Assembly (NCBI RefSeq): GCF_009912395.1
Contig: NZ_WNDO01000039.1
Location: forward strand, 1-35,594
Source: Luteibacter sp.
GTDB taxonomy: Bacteria; Pseudomonadota; Gammaproteobacteria; Xanthomonadales; Rhodanobacteraceae
Reading direction: 5' to 3'
DNA: 35,594 nucleotides
Part shown: positions 1 through 6,521 of the stretch, in pieces
Layout: each line of letters starts with the position of its first letter
Position numbering within the stretch: the first letter of the stretch is position 1
Notes under the pieces: generated by a model
The model's input: only the letters and a program-made list of their open reading frames with translations
Databases searched by the model: none
What the model was told of the DNA's origin: nothing
Made by a program: the position numbers and the translations under genes

Positions 1-218
1 CGTTTGAGCCGTGCATGTTCGGCCAACTCCAAGCGTTGTGCCTGATCGTCCTGGTCGTGCCGCCGCGCCTGGGCGCGCCAACTGTACAGCTGGGCAGGCT
101 GCAACCCCAGATCACGAGCCACCGTGGTTACCCCTTCTGTGGCCGCTCGCAACAGTGCCTGCTGCCTGAACTCCAGGCTGAACTCCTGCCCCTTTCTGCC
201 TGCCTTGCTCTTGGTCAT
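1..218 (-). CDS. IS3-family transposase OrfA, N-terminal part
   Basis: This is the DNA-binding OrfA subunit of an IS3-group transposase, truncated by the window edge after about 72 codons. The protein starts MTKSKAGRKGQEFSLEFRQQ and continues through a helix-turn-helix with TVARDLGLQPAQLYSWR, the pattern of IS3 OrfA (EFR..AL..A...GV...ARELGL...QLY.WR). The ATG at 218 is preceded by a strong ribosome binding site, AGGAGG, spaced 5-6 bases. In the family, OrfA and OrfB are joined by programmed frameshifting; the slippery region would lie outside the window. The family call is firm. Confidence 0.88.
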   Translation of the reverse strand, partial: MTKSKAGRKGQEFSLEFRQQALLRAATEGVTTVARDLGLQPAQLYSWRAQARRHDQDDQAQRLELAEHARLK

Positions 219-255
219 CGTCCACCTCCTATTGCGATAGTTAATCGCTTATAGG

Positions 256-282
256 GGTGTCCGTGAAACGGGGGCAAGATCA
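256..282 (-). repeat. IS3 terminal inverted repeat (transposase-proximal end)
   Basis: About 27 bp that pair imperfectly with 35468-35494: both begin TGATCTTGCCCC from outside and end ACGGACACC, differing by a few bases between. This marks the boundary between IS and host DNA at base 282/283. Confidence 0.8.
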
Positions 283-321
283 GTCATAGGGATGCTCTCT
301 TCTCTGTGTTATGTCGGCCTC

Positions 322-891
322 CTATCGATACGCCTGGCGATAAGCCAGCTTCGTCGCCAAAGCCACGTTGGAGAAAGGGTTGTCGGATCGTTCTGGAGTC
401 TTTAGGGGTATAAGCGTTTTCATGTAAACACTTATTTCTCGATCATTAACTATCAGGATGATCGATGGTGTCCCTGTGCCTTTGTTTTTGGCAATTTTTT
501 CGGAAGGTATGTCGTGGACTACGCACTCGTCGTGGAAAATCTTTCCTATGTCAATTGACGCGCTATGCTTTGATCCGTCGAGAGATCGCCAGCTGATCTT
601 CGCTGGTTCGGGGAAATTCGATATCCCCAGCCGCCCGCCACTAACCCAAGTCAGCATGTCACTAGGTGGAGGAGGTGTCGTTTTATCATCAGGATCGTTC
701 ACGTCATAGGTTTTTGCATATTCGACGCGGCATCCTTTGGTGTTGAAGCATAGGGCTGAGAATTTATGTTCATGGAAACGAAATGAGGTGGTTTCAGGGC
801 GCGTCGTAGGTTTCATTGGGTGTTCGTTTGTCATGGCAAATGGGCTCTCTGAGATGCTGGCTAGTGATGCAATAATTAGTAGTTTTTTCAT
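322..891 (-). CDS. Exported DUF2931-like protein, paralog of the next gene
   Basis: A 189-residue protein with a probable Sec signal peptide (MKKLLIIASLASISESPFA) and no lipobox Cys. Its C-terminal half (ISWRSLDG, IDIGKIFHDECVVHD, ILIVNDREISVYMKTLIPL) aligns with the upstream paralog at 945-1457 (ITWRSMDG, IDLAQIFKDRRIHHN, ILIVDDRDVRLYMKAMIPL). The W-x-SLD, short helix, V-D-R pattern reminds me of DUF2931, a poorly characterised family; that assignment is tentative. It lies 53 bp downstream of its paralog, and both follow a VirD4 gene on the same strand, so the three may be co-transcribed. Its base composition is visibly more AT-rich than the core genes, suggesting recent acquisition. No function is known; an immunity or accessory role in secretion is only a guess from context. 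Confidence 0.6.
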   Translation of the reverse strand: MKKLLIIASLASISESPFAMTNEHPMKPTTRPETTSFRFHEHKFSALCFNTKGCRVEYAKTYDVNDPDDKTTPPPPSDMLTWVSGGRLGISNFPEPAKISWRSLDGSKHSASIDIGKIFHDECVVHDIPSEKIAKNKGTGTPSIILIVNDREISVYMKTLIPLKTPERSDNPFSNVALATKLAYRQAYR

Positions 892-944
892 GAATACGTT
901 TAGCTGTAAGCGGATTTTTTTGTATTTGCTTCTTGTTTTTCACT

Positions 945-1457
945 TTAGAAGGTGAGGGACGCGACTTTCGTCGCCTCTCTTCGGTAAGTGGTGTAGGGGT
1001 TCTTGGGGTCACTCCGCTCCCTAAGCGGAATCATCGCCTTCATATACAGCCGCACATCCCGGTCATCGACGATCAGGATGATGGTCGGCGGTCGGATGCG
1101 TTCACCGTGCCAGACATCGTCGGGCCGGACGTTGTGGTGAATGCGTCGATCCTTGAAGATTTGCGCAAGGTCGATCCGCGTCTTGTGTTTTGCGCCGTCC
1201 ATGGATCGCCAGGTGATGTTTACCGTCTCCAGCGACGATCTCAGTCGTGTTTTCTTGTGTCCCATCAAGTCAAGATCGTGGGGCTTTGGTTGGCGTGGCG
1301 GTTGACCGATATCGACAAAAACAACGCTATCGTCGCCGTATTCGATATGGTGTCGCCGAGTGCGGAAGCCGTAGGCCTCGAACGTATAGTCGGTGAACGT
1401 CAGCTCATGCGCTGGCCTGGTGGCCAGGGCCGTCATCGCGGATCGATGGATCGTCAT
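945..1457 (-). CDS. DUF2931-like protein without signal peptide
   Basis: A 170-residue protein homologous to the exported protein at 322-891, but lacking an obvious signal peptide, so probably cytoplasmic unless the true N-terminus differs. I chose the ATG at 1457 because GGGAGAG sits 7 bases upstream; the in-frame TTG at 1463 is too close to that site. Conserved stretches are NITWRSMDGAKHKTRIDL and TIILIVDDRDVRLYMKAMIP. It begins 28 bp after the stop of the VirD4 gene, which suggests one transcript. DUF2931 membership is tentative and function is unknown. Confidence 0.6.
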   Translation of the reverse strand: MTIHRSAMTALATRPAHELTFTDYTFEAYGFRTRRHHIEYGDDSVVFVDIGQPPRQPKPHDLDLMGHKKTRLRSSLETVNITWRSMDGAKHKTRIDLAQIFKDRRIHHNVRPDDVWHGERIRPPTIILIVDDRDVRLYMKAMIPLRERSDPKNPYTTYRREATKVASLTF

Positions 1458-1485
1458 GGTCAAACTCTCCCTGTTCGTGATGGCG

Positions 1486-3219
1486 TCAAGCTGTTGCCTT
1501 TTGTGAAGGAGTGTCGTTGCGGGACGTGTCGTGCCTGACAGGATTCAGGTCGAGGCGCTTGGCTTCCACCTTGGGGAGAAGGCGCTTGGTGAAGTAGCTG
1601 TCCTCGTAGTACCGGATCTTGTCGCACATCACCGGGTGGGGCAGGGCTTCGAAGAAGAACACTTCCTTGGTGTTGCTCATCGCTTTCAGCTCCTGCGGAA
1701 GCATCAAGGCGCGTCGCTCATCGGCATGGCTTCGGCTCAGGTCGCCGCGGCTGCGCGATGTGCTTTCCTTGCGAACCGTGGTGTAGCCGAGCATTTCGGA
1801 GTAGTCGTTGGCGTCTTTTTGCTCTCGCGGCGTGTAGACGATTTGCAGCGCGTGGTTGGTGACGAAGGTGCGGGCGACGTCGGGGCCATAGGTGGCTTCC
1901 AGCTGGGACGTGCTCTGGATGATGGGCAGCAGGCGCAGGTTGTAGCCGGCGATGAAGGACACCGCGTGAGCGAGGATGTCCACCCGGCCGATGGCGGTGA
2001 ATTCGTCCATCAGCAGCAGGCACTGATGTTTGAGGCTCGCGTCCTGCGAAGGAAGTTCTTTGGTATTGAGCTTGATCAGCTGACTGAAGAACAGGTTGAT
2101 GATGATCCGGCTTTCGGCGAGCTTGTTGGGCTGGATGCCGATGTAGATGGTCGTCTTGCGCTTCCGTAGGTTGGTCAAAAGGAAGTCGTTGCCGCTGGTG
2201 GCAGCGTCCAGTACTGGGTTGATGAAGATGTTCAGGGGCTCGCGGAAGCTGCCCATGATGGAGGCGAAGGTGCGTTCTTCCTGCGAGAGAAGGTTCGCGA
2301 AGGCATTCTTTGTCTCGGCGCCGAGGAAGTGCTCCGAAGCGAGCTTCTGCAGGTAGGGTTTCAGTTCGTCGCCGCTTCCGGACGAAAGGCGGTAGATCGC
2401 ACCGAGTGTCGGCTCGGGTATCGCATCGTTGCCGATCCCCGCGCTTTTCTGGAAATCCCGTTTTTCGAACAGGTACATCGCGAAAGCGACGAAGGCATTG
2501 CGTGCTTGGCTGACCCAAAACTTCTGGTCGGACGTGCCGTCGGGGTAGAGGATTTCCGCCAGCGACATGACATCGGAGATACGGAAGACATCGTCGGCGA
2601 CGTAATGGAGTGGGTTCCATCGCGACGATCGGTGATCTTCTGCGAAGGGATTGAACAGGTGGACGTCATGGTCTTGCGATGCCCGCCAGCCGCTGGTCAG
2701 CTCGAAATTCTCCTGCTTGATGTCCAGTACCACCACGGAATCCGGATAGCTCAGCAGGTTGGGGATGACGATACCCACGCCCTTGCCGCTGCGCGTGGGG
2801 GCGGCGAGCAGGGCGAACTGCTGCCCTGACATGTAGACCAGCTTGCTGCCCATGCGGCCGACGACCAGCGCCGTGGGAGAAGGCTTGAACATGTCTTTTT
2901 TTGCCAGGTCGGCCGGACGGGCGAAGCGTGCTTCGCCATAGAGCGATGGGCTGTGACGACGAAGCATGAGGATCAATAGGCCGATGAAGGCCATGGCTGG
3001 AACGCCGATGCCCAGGCCGCCTGCGAGCTTGATGCGCCATGCGTAGGGTGCGTAGCCGGGTTGCTCCATGACTACGACATAACGCCACCAGGTGTCCCAT
3101 GACACCGGTTGATCGCTCAGGTTTAGGAGTTCCAGCGTCAGGTAGCCTGGTACATAGAGTGCCGTAGCCGTGGTGATGAGTGCTGCCAGAAGAAGAGTGA
3201 TGGCTTTCCATTTCGACAC
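1486..3219 (-). CDS. virD4: VirD4/TraG-type T4SS coupling protein (copy 1)
   Basis: A 577-residue inner-membrane coupling ATPase that recruits substrates to a type IV secretion channel. Two N-terminal membrane segments (about residues 7-30 and 68-88) are followed by a Walker A motif, APTRSGKG (140-147), and a Walker B motif ending LLLMDEF near residue 403, with the TraG/VirD4 region KQENFELTSGWR and later NHALQIVYTPREQKDANDYSEMLG. The start is GTG at 3219, with GAGG about 9 bases upstream. It is clearly paralogous to the second VirD4 at 24771-26453, with Walker A at the same residue number. Two DUF2931-like genes follow it; no VirB gene is in the window. In X-T4SSs the all-alpha domain of VirD4 binds the XVIPCD of effectors; which copy serves the effectors here cannot be told. 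Confidence 0.92.
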   Translation of the reverse strand: MSKWKAITLLLAALITTATALYVPGYLTLELLNLSDQPVSWDTWWRYVVVMEQPGYAPYAWRIKLAGGLGIGVPAMAFIGLLILMLRRHSPSLYGEARFARPADLAKKDMFKPSPTALVVGRMGSKLVYMSGQQFALLAAPTRSGKGVGIVIPNLLSYPDSVVVLDIKQENFELTSGWRASQDHDVHLFNPFAEDHRSSRWNPLHYVADDVFRISDVMSLAEILYPDGTSDQKFWVSQARNAFVAFAMYLFEKRDFQKSAGIGNDAIPEPTLGAIYRLSSGSGDELKPYLQKLASEHFLGAETKNAFANLLSQEERTFASIMGSFREPLNIFINPVLDAATSGNDFLLTNLRKRKTTIYIGIQPNKLAESRIIINLFFSQLIKLNTKELPSQDASLKHQCLLLMDEFTAIGRVDILAHAVSFIAGYNLRLLPIIQSTSQLEATYGPDVARTFVTNHALQIVYTPREQKDANDYSEMLGYTTVRKESTSRSRGDLSRSHADERRALMLPQELKAMSNTKEVFFFEALPHPVMCDKIRYYEDSYFTKRLLPKVEAKRLDLNPVRHDTSRNDTPSQKATA

Positions 3220-3224
3220 CGTGG

Positions 3225-3252
3225 GTCACCTCGTTGGTTGTGATGAGGTGAC
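3225..3252 (-). promoter_or_regulatory. Inverted repeat covering the virD4 ribosome binding site
   Basis: A perfect 8-bp inverted repeat (GTCACCTC at 3225-3232, GAGGTGAC at 3245-3252) with a 12-base loop lies immediately before the GTG start of virD4 copy 1. In the minus-strand mRNA the proximal arm is the purine-rich GAGG that would act as Shine-Dalgarno sequence, so the hairpin could hide it. It may alternatively be a DNA operator or chance. Confidence 0.4.
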
Positions 3253-3349
3253 TCATGGTTAGGTATCGCTTCCGAAAAATCTGTTGGGCGTTGTCCTAAA
3301 AATGGGAAGTTTTTTTCCTAGGAATTTTGTGGAGCTTTGTGGAGTTCGG

Positions 3350-3372
3350 TCGCGCGCAAGCGTGCTCCTACA
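3350..3372 (-). repeat. REP-like singlet (diverged)
   Basis: One unit of the dispersed repeat in reverse orientation, TCGCGCGCAAGCGTGCTCCT plus ACA, with one mismatch to the consensus (GTG for GCG). It overlaps the stop codon of the 99-residue gene that ends at 3368. Confidence 0.75.
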
Positions 3373-3667
3373 TGGGGTTGCGGGACTTGTGGGCGTAGAT
3401 CGTGGCCGTGAGGGTTGAGAGTAGGAGGAGGGTGCCGGCGCCGTGCAGGAGGATCGATGGCGCGCTGGCTTCCGACACAGTCCAGGGCTGGGTCGCTAGA
3501 TCCAGGGTGGCGTACGCGGCGGCGGCGAAGCTCGCGAAGGAGATCATGCAGAACTCGCGCGCGCTTCGGCTGGCGTAGGTCGTGCCATGCCGACGGCGAA
3601 CGTAGATGAACAGGTTGACGGCGAGCAGGGCGGCACCCGTCGCGGGAATCGCGATGTGCACGGTCAT
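3368..3667 (-). CDS. Small membrane protein of unknown function
   Basis: A 99-residue protein starting MTVHIAIPATGAALLAVNLF. It has three probable membrane helices: residues 6-22, about 40-55 (CMISFASFAAAAYATLDLA) and 72-90 (SILLHGAGTLLLLSTLTATI), with a positive loop VRRRHG between the first two. The ATG at 3667 lies 2 bp after the stop of the 96-residue gene upstream and has GGAGG-like sequence before it, so the two are surely co-transcribed. The stop codon TAG is contributed by a REP-like repeat. I do not recognise the family. Confidence 0.65.
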   Translation of the reverse strand: MTVHIAIPATGAALLAVNLFIYVRRRHGTTYASRSAREFCMISFASFAAAAYATLDLATQPWTVSEASAPSILLHGAGTLLLLSTLTATIYAHKSRNPM

Positions 3668-3669
3668 GA

Positions 3670-3960
3670 TTACCTGGCGCCTCCGAGCGCGATGGTTTCG
3701 TCCCAGATGCGGCGTACATTGGCCTGTTGCAGCGATTGCGAGGTCATACGTGTCAGCAGGGCCAGCGTGCCGACCACTCGGATCATGAGCGGGCGGTCGG
3801 GCAGGGTTGCCTCGACCATGTAGTCGGTAAGCAAGGCTTGCAGACCTTCCGCATGCGATAGCCATTCCATCGCGTCGTTGATCAGGGTGTCTGCGCTAGC
3901 GCCGTCGTCGAGCACGTAGCTGCCTCGGCCGAGGACGCGGGGATCGTTCGGTTCGTTCAT
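3670..3960 (-). CDS. Small soluble protein of unknown function
   Basis: A 96-residue protein starting MNEPNDPRVLGRGSYVLDDG. The ATG at 3960 has an excellent AAGGAG site 7 bases upstream, which decides the start over longer in-frame readings. The sequence is mainly alpha-helical by pattern (ADTLINDAMEWLSHAEGLQ, then LMIRVVGTLALLTRMTSQSLQ), with no signal peptide or Cys. The N-terminal 'loop then helix with LxxAE' layout recalls small proteins common in Pseudomonas and Xanthomonadales genomes, but I cannot name the family. It is the first gene of a pair with the small membrane protein downstream. Confidence 0.65.
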   Translation of the reverse strand: MNEPNDPRVLGRGSYVLDDGASADTLINDAMEWLSHAEGLQALLTDYMVEATLPDRPLMIRVVGTLALLTRMTSQSLQQANVRRIWDETIALGGAR

Positions 3961-4200
3961 GGAGTGCTCCTTGTGTGCCGCACCCGCTCCCAGGTGTGGC
4001 ACGCCATGCGGGCATGGACGTGCCACGGGTGACGCGTTACGCATCGCTCCGGGACGATGAGGTTCTCCGGCGTGTCCGTGACCGGACGCCGGGCGGCTTG
4101 ATTGTCGAAGTGGGTGCGGCGTCAGTTGCGCTTTACCGGCCACACGGCGACGTGCCGGGTGACGACGGCTGGCGAATCAGCTTCGAAAGCGCTTAACGCC

Positions 4201-4436
4201 GCGGTTCGTCAACCGCGTTCGGGGAGGCCCCGAACAGCCCGGTCACCGGAGGGTGGGCCACCGCGGGTAAGCGGTGGGCGAGAGAGTGCCGTACCATAGG
4301 CGACAGCCATGATGACTCCTGTGTTGAGTTCGTCAGGTCAGGACCTCAGTGGTGTTCCAGCACTGCTGAGGTCCGCTCTCATCGCATCGGAGCGATGGTT
4401 GCCTGCGACGTGTAGCAAACCGTCTCCGCAGGCAAC
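4201..4436. other. Array of tandem perfect stem-loops, candidate structured RNA
   Basis: Several perfect inverted repeats follow each other: 4201-4216 (6-bp stem), 4217-4235 (GTTCGGGG-AGG-CCCCGAAC), 4258-4277 (CCACCGC/GCGGTGG), 4341-4349 with 4366-4374 (GGACCTCAG/CTGAGGTCC), 4380-4397 (CATCGC/GCGATG) and 4398-4407 with 4427-4436 (GTTGCCTGCG/CGCAGGCAAC). Such density is unlikely in neutral DNA even at high GC. The array lies upstream of the small-gene pair on the minus strand and about 380 bp upstream of the lipoprotein gene on the plus strand. It may be a 5' leader, a small RNA or a miniature mobile element; the strand is unknown. Otherwise 4311-4818 holds a REP unit, an inverted repeat and no gene I can support. 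Confidence 0.45.
4209..4310 (-). CDS. Possible 33-residue leader peptide
   Basis: A short frame starting MAVAYGTALSRPPLTRGG, rich in Arg, Gly and Pro, with a very good AGGAG site 7 bases before the ATG at 4310. It spans the first stem-loops of the array and precedes the 96-residue gene by about 250 bp. The composition looks like translated structured RNA rather than a folded protein, so it may be a regulatory upstream frame or chance. Confidence 0.25.
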   Translation of the reverse strand: MAVAYGTALSRPPLTRGGPPSGDRAVRGLPERG

Positions 4437-4515
4437 GGCGACAACCTAGCAAAGTCTTGCGGGGTTTGTCTTGAGAATCGGATGGTGTTGGGGAGTTCGG
4501 GCGTGTCGCGCGGCC

Positions 4516-4539
4516 ATCGCGCGCGAGCGCGCTCCTACA
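4516..4539 (-). repeat. REP-like singlet
   Basis: A single unit in reverse orientation (ATCGCGCGCGAGCGCGCTCC then TACA), one base from the consensus loop. It lies in the gene-poor stretch between the stem-loop array and the lipoprotein gene. Confidence 0.75.
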
Positions 4540-4675
4540 GAAGCTTAAAAACGGCGCGTCAAAAGGCTGTCGGCGTATCCCCCGGATCATCATTTTTCGC
4601 ACTTCAATCGATGCCATTTGACGCCCTGGCGACGCGCCTGAATAGGTGGCCGATTTTGCTCAGTACAACTCCTTG

Positions 4676-4711
4676 CGCTTGCCAATTTTGCGTAATCGTC
4701 TTTGGCAAGCG
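4676..4711. promoter_or_regulatory. Perfect 10-bp inverted repeat, possible operator
   Basis: CGCTTGCCAA (4676-4685) and TTGGCAAGCG (4702-4711) are exact inverse copies separated by 16 bp, about 110 bp before the start of the Gly-rich lipoprotein gene. The size fits a dimeric regulator site or an RNA hairpin in the 5' leader. No convincing -35/-10 pair could be placed next to it. Confidence 0.35.
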
Positions 4712-4818
4712 GGCGTTTGATGGACTCAAGGGCTGTGACGTGGGTCTCAGTCTACGAATCGCTCCCACAGGGCAGGGGGGCACTACCCAAGGCGCGGAGA
4801 GCGCCCGAGGAGTGAATC

Positions 4819-6408
4819 ATGAGCGAGCATGTGTTCGGCAAAGTCCTTTCCCGCACCCTTCTGGCGAGTTGCATCCTCGCCGCGATGGTTTCCGTCACCG
4901 CATGTAGCGGACATAGCTCCACCCATTCCGGTGGCGGCTCCGGCTCGACGGTGAATCCGAGCGGTGCCGGCGGCACGGGCGACAGCGGCGGCGGTAGTTC
5001 CGGTGGTAGCGGTGACAACGGCAGCGGCGGTAGCTCCGGTGGCGGCAGTGGCAGCGGCGGTGGTGGTTCCGGCGGTAACAACGGTGGTGGTGGAAACGGC
5101 GGCAACAATGGCGGTGGTGGCGGTAACGGCGGCAATAACGGTGGCGGTGGCGGCAACGGTGGCAACAACGGTGGTGGTGGCGGTAACAACGGCGGTGGCA
5201 CGACGCCCACGCCGCCGCCCAGCAATGCCGTAGGCGCCGTCAGCACGGGCCTGGGTGGCATCCTCTCGGCCGTTGGCAGCGCCGTGACGGGTGTGGGCAC
5301 ACAGGTGCCGGCACTCACGGTCCTGGGTGGCACCAGTGGCCTGACCACCTCGGCCGGCAATGCGGTCGGCGACCTGGGTAACGCGATCAGCGCCCTGGGT
5401 GGTGGTGTCACCAACGGCCTCGGCCAGACCGGCAATATCTCCAACCCGGTCGGTGTCACGACCGGCAGCCTGGACAACGTCGTCGTCGATGTCGGCAAGG
5501 CCGTGAACGACCTGGGTGGCGGTGTCGCCAGCGTCGGTGGCGGTACGCCGATCAGCCCGATCACATCGGGTGTCGGCAACCTCGTCGGCAATGTCGGCAC
5601 GGGTGTGGAAGATCTCGGTGGCAAGCTTGGCGGGGCGCTGGGCTCCAGCGGTGGTACCGCGCTGACGCAGACGCTAAGCAATGTCGTCACCCCGTTGGCC
5701 GGTGCCCTGGGCAGCAGTGCGTCGCCGGTCAATTCGAGCAATCTCGTCGCCGCGGCGGGTTCGGGTGCGGGTGGCCTGGTCACCGGTGTGTCCGGCAGCG
5801 TTGGCGCCCTGGGTGCCGGGATCTCGGCGACACCGGGTGCCGGTCCGCTTGGCGGCTTGAACCAGACGGTGGGTGGCTTGGTGACCGATACCAGTGGCGC
5901 GCTCGCGACGGTCGGCTCCACGTTGAGCAACGGTCTGGGTAAGGCGGGCGGCAGCAATCCGACCGTGAGCACGACCGTGCAGGGCGTCGGCGGCCTCGTG
6001 AACAACGTGGCGACGACGGTCAATGGTGTGGCGACCGGACCCTTGTCGGGCCTCGCTGCGGTCACCAATCCCGTCGCTAACGCCTTGACCAGCGTCGGCA
6101 CCGGGGTAAGCGCAGCGGCTGCGCCGGGCGGAGCGCTCTCGGGCGTGACGACTCCGTTGAACAATGTCGTGAACACCGTCGCCAATGTCACCACGGTGAC
6201 CGGTACGGGCGCGGCGAGCGGTGGTTCGTCGGGCGGTGGTGCCGCCAATCCGGTCACTGGTCTCGTGAATGGTGTCGTGGGTGGCCTGACGACCACGGTG
6301 GGACAGGTCACGAACACCGTGGGCGGCCATTCGGGTACGGGTAGCACCGATCCGCTGGGTGGCGTGCTGGGCGGCCTCGGCAGCGCATTGGGTGGCAAGA
6401 AGAACTGA
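4819..6408 (+). CDS. Gly-rich, low-complexity surface lipoprotein, putative TpsB partner
   Basis: A 529-residue predicted lipoprotein. The signal peptide ends in the lipobox VTAC with Cys29, and Ser at +2 favours the outer membrane. Residues about 38-133 are almost only Gly, Ser and Asn (repeats of GGGGNGGNN), followed by a Pro hinge (TTPTPPPS) and about 390 residues of imperfect repeats of the type N-x-VG-x-LG-x-x-V, rich in Gly, Val, Thr and Asn. Automated annotation would probably call it collagen-like, but there is no strict Gly-X-Y pattern. A GAGGAG site lies 7 bases before the ATG. It is followed after 113 bp by a TpsB-type transporter on the same strand, so it may be its cargo, although I see no canonical TPS secretion domain. 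A surface adhesin or matrix role is inference. Confidence 0.7.
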   Translation: MSEHVFGKVLSRTLLASCILAAMVSVTACSGHSSTHSGGGSGSTVNPSGAGGTGDSGGGSSGGSGDNGSGGSSGGGSGSGGGGSGGNNGGGGNGGNNGGGGGNGGNNGGGGGNGGNNGGGGGNNGGGTTPTPPPSNAVGAVSTGLGGILSAVGSAVTGVGTQVPALTVLGGTSGLTTSAGNAVGDLGNAISALGGGVTNGLGQTGNISNPVGVTTGSLDNVVVDVGKAVNDLGGGVASVGGGTPISPITSGVGNLVGNVGTGVEDLGGKLGGALGSSGGTALTQTLSNVVTPLAGALGSSASPVNSSNLVAAAGSGAGGLVTGVSGSVGALGAGISATPGAGPLGGLNQTVGGLVTDTSGALATVGSTLSNGLGKAGGSNPTVSTTVQGVGGLVNNVATTVNGVATGPLSGLAAVTNPVANALTSVGTGVSAAAAPGGALSGVTTPLNNVVNTVANVTTVTGTGAASGGSSGGGAANPVTGLVNGVVGGLTTTVGQVTNTVGGHSGTGSTDPLGGVLGGLGSALGGKKN

Positions 6409-6521
6409 CGATGGAACGGAGCGGGCGACGTGAGGCTGCGTCGCCCGCCTCCGGGTAGCGGGATTCATCGATGGCGTCGACCGGGCAGGGCGACGTTCGT
6501 CATCGTTTGCAGGGAGATTCC

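Larger units (their letters stand above)
1..282 (-). mobile_element. IS3-group insertion sequence, 5' end (partial)
   Basis: The left edge of the window holds the start of an IS3-family element read on the minus strand: a terminal inverted repeat at 256-282, then an orfA start at 218 running out of the window. Read from outside in, the end begins TGATCTTGCCCC and continues to GGACACC, which resembles the ends of IS3 itself. The opposite end of a matching element, in the same orientation, lies at 35468-35594. The element cannot be complete here, and a target duplication cannot be tested. Confidence 0.85.

Noticed and set aside
3975-4299. Overlapping plus-strand frames before the stem-loop array
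   Set aside because: No ribosome site, no homology pattern, and they overlap the upstream region and start of the minus-strand small-gene operon.
4201-4436. Integron attC sites
   Set aside because: The stem-loops lack the conserved attC core sites and there is no integrase or cassette structure nearby.
4482-4907. 141-codon plus-strand frame running into the lipoprotein start
   Set aside because: It passes through a REP unit, lacks a ribosome site and has no coherent protein pattern.
5050-5200. Short tandem DNA repeats that could suggest a CRISPR or microsatellite
   Set aside because: They are GGT/GGC/AAC codon repeats inside the Gly/Asn-rich protein region, without spacers of uniform length.
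4752-6398. 548-codon Pro-rich open frame on the minus strand
   Set aside because: It is the antisense of the Gly-rich lipoprotein gene; Gly codons read backwards give Pro/Ala. The plus-strand frame has a lipobox, a ribosome site and a coherent neighbour.
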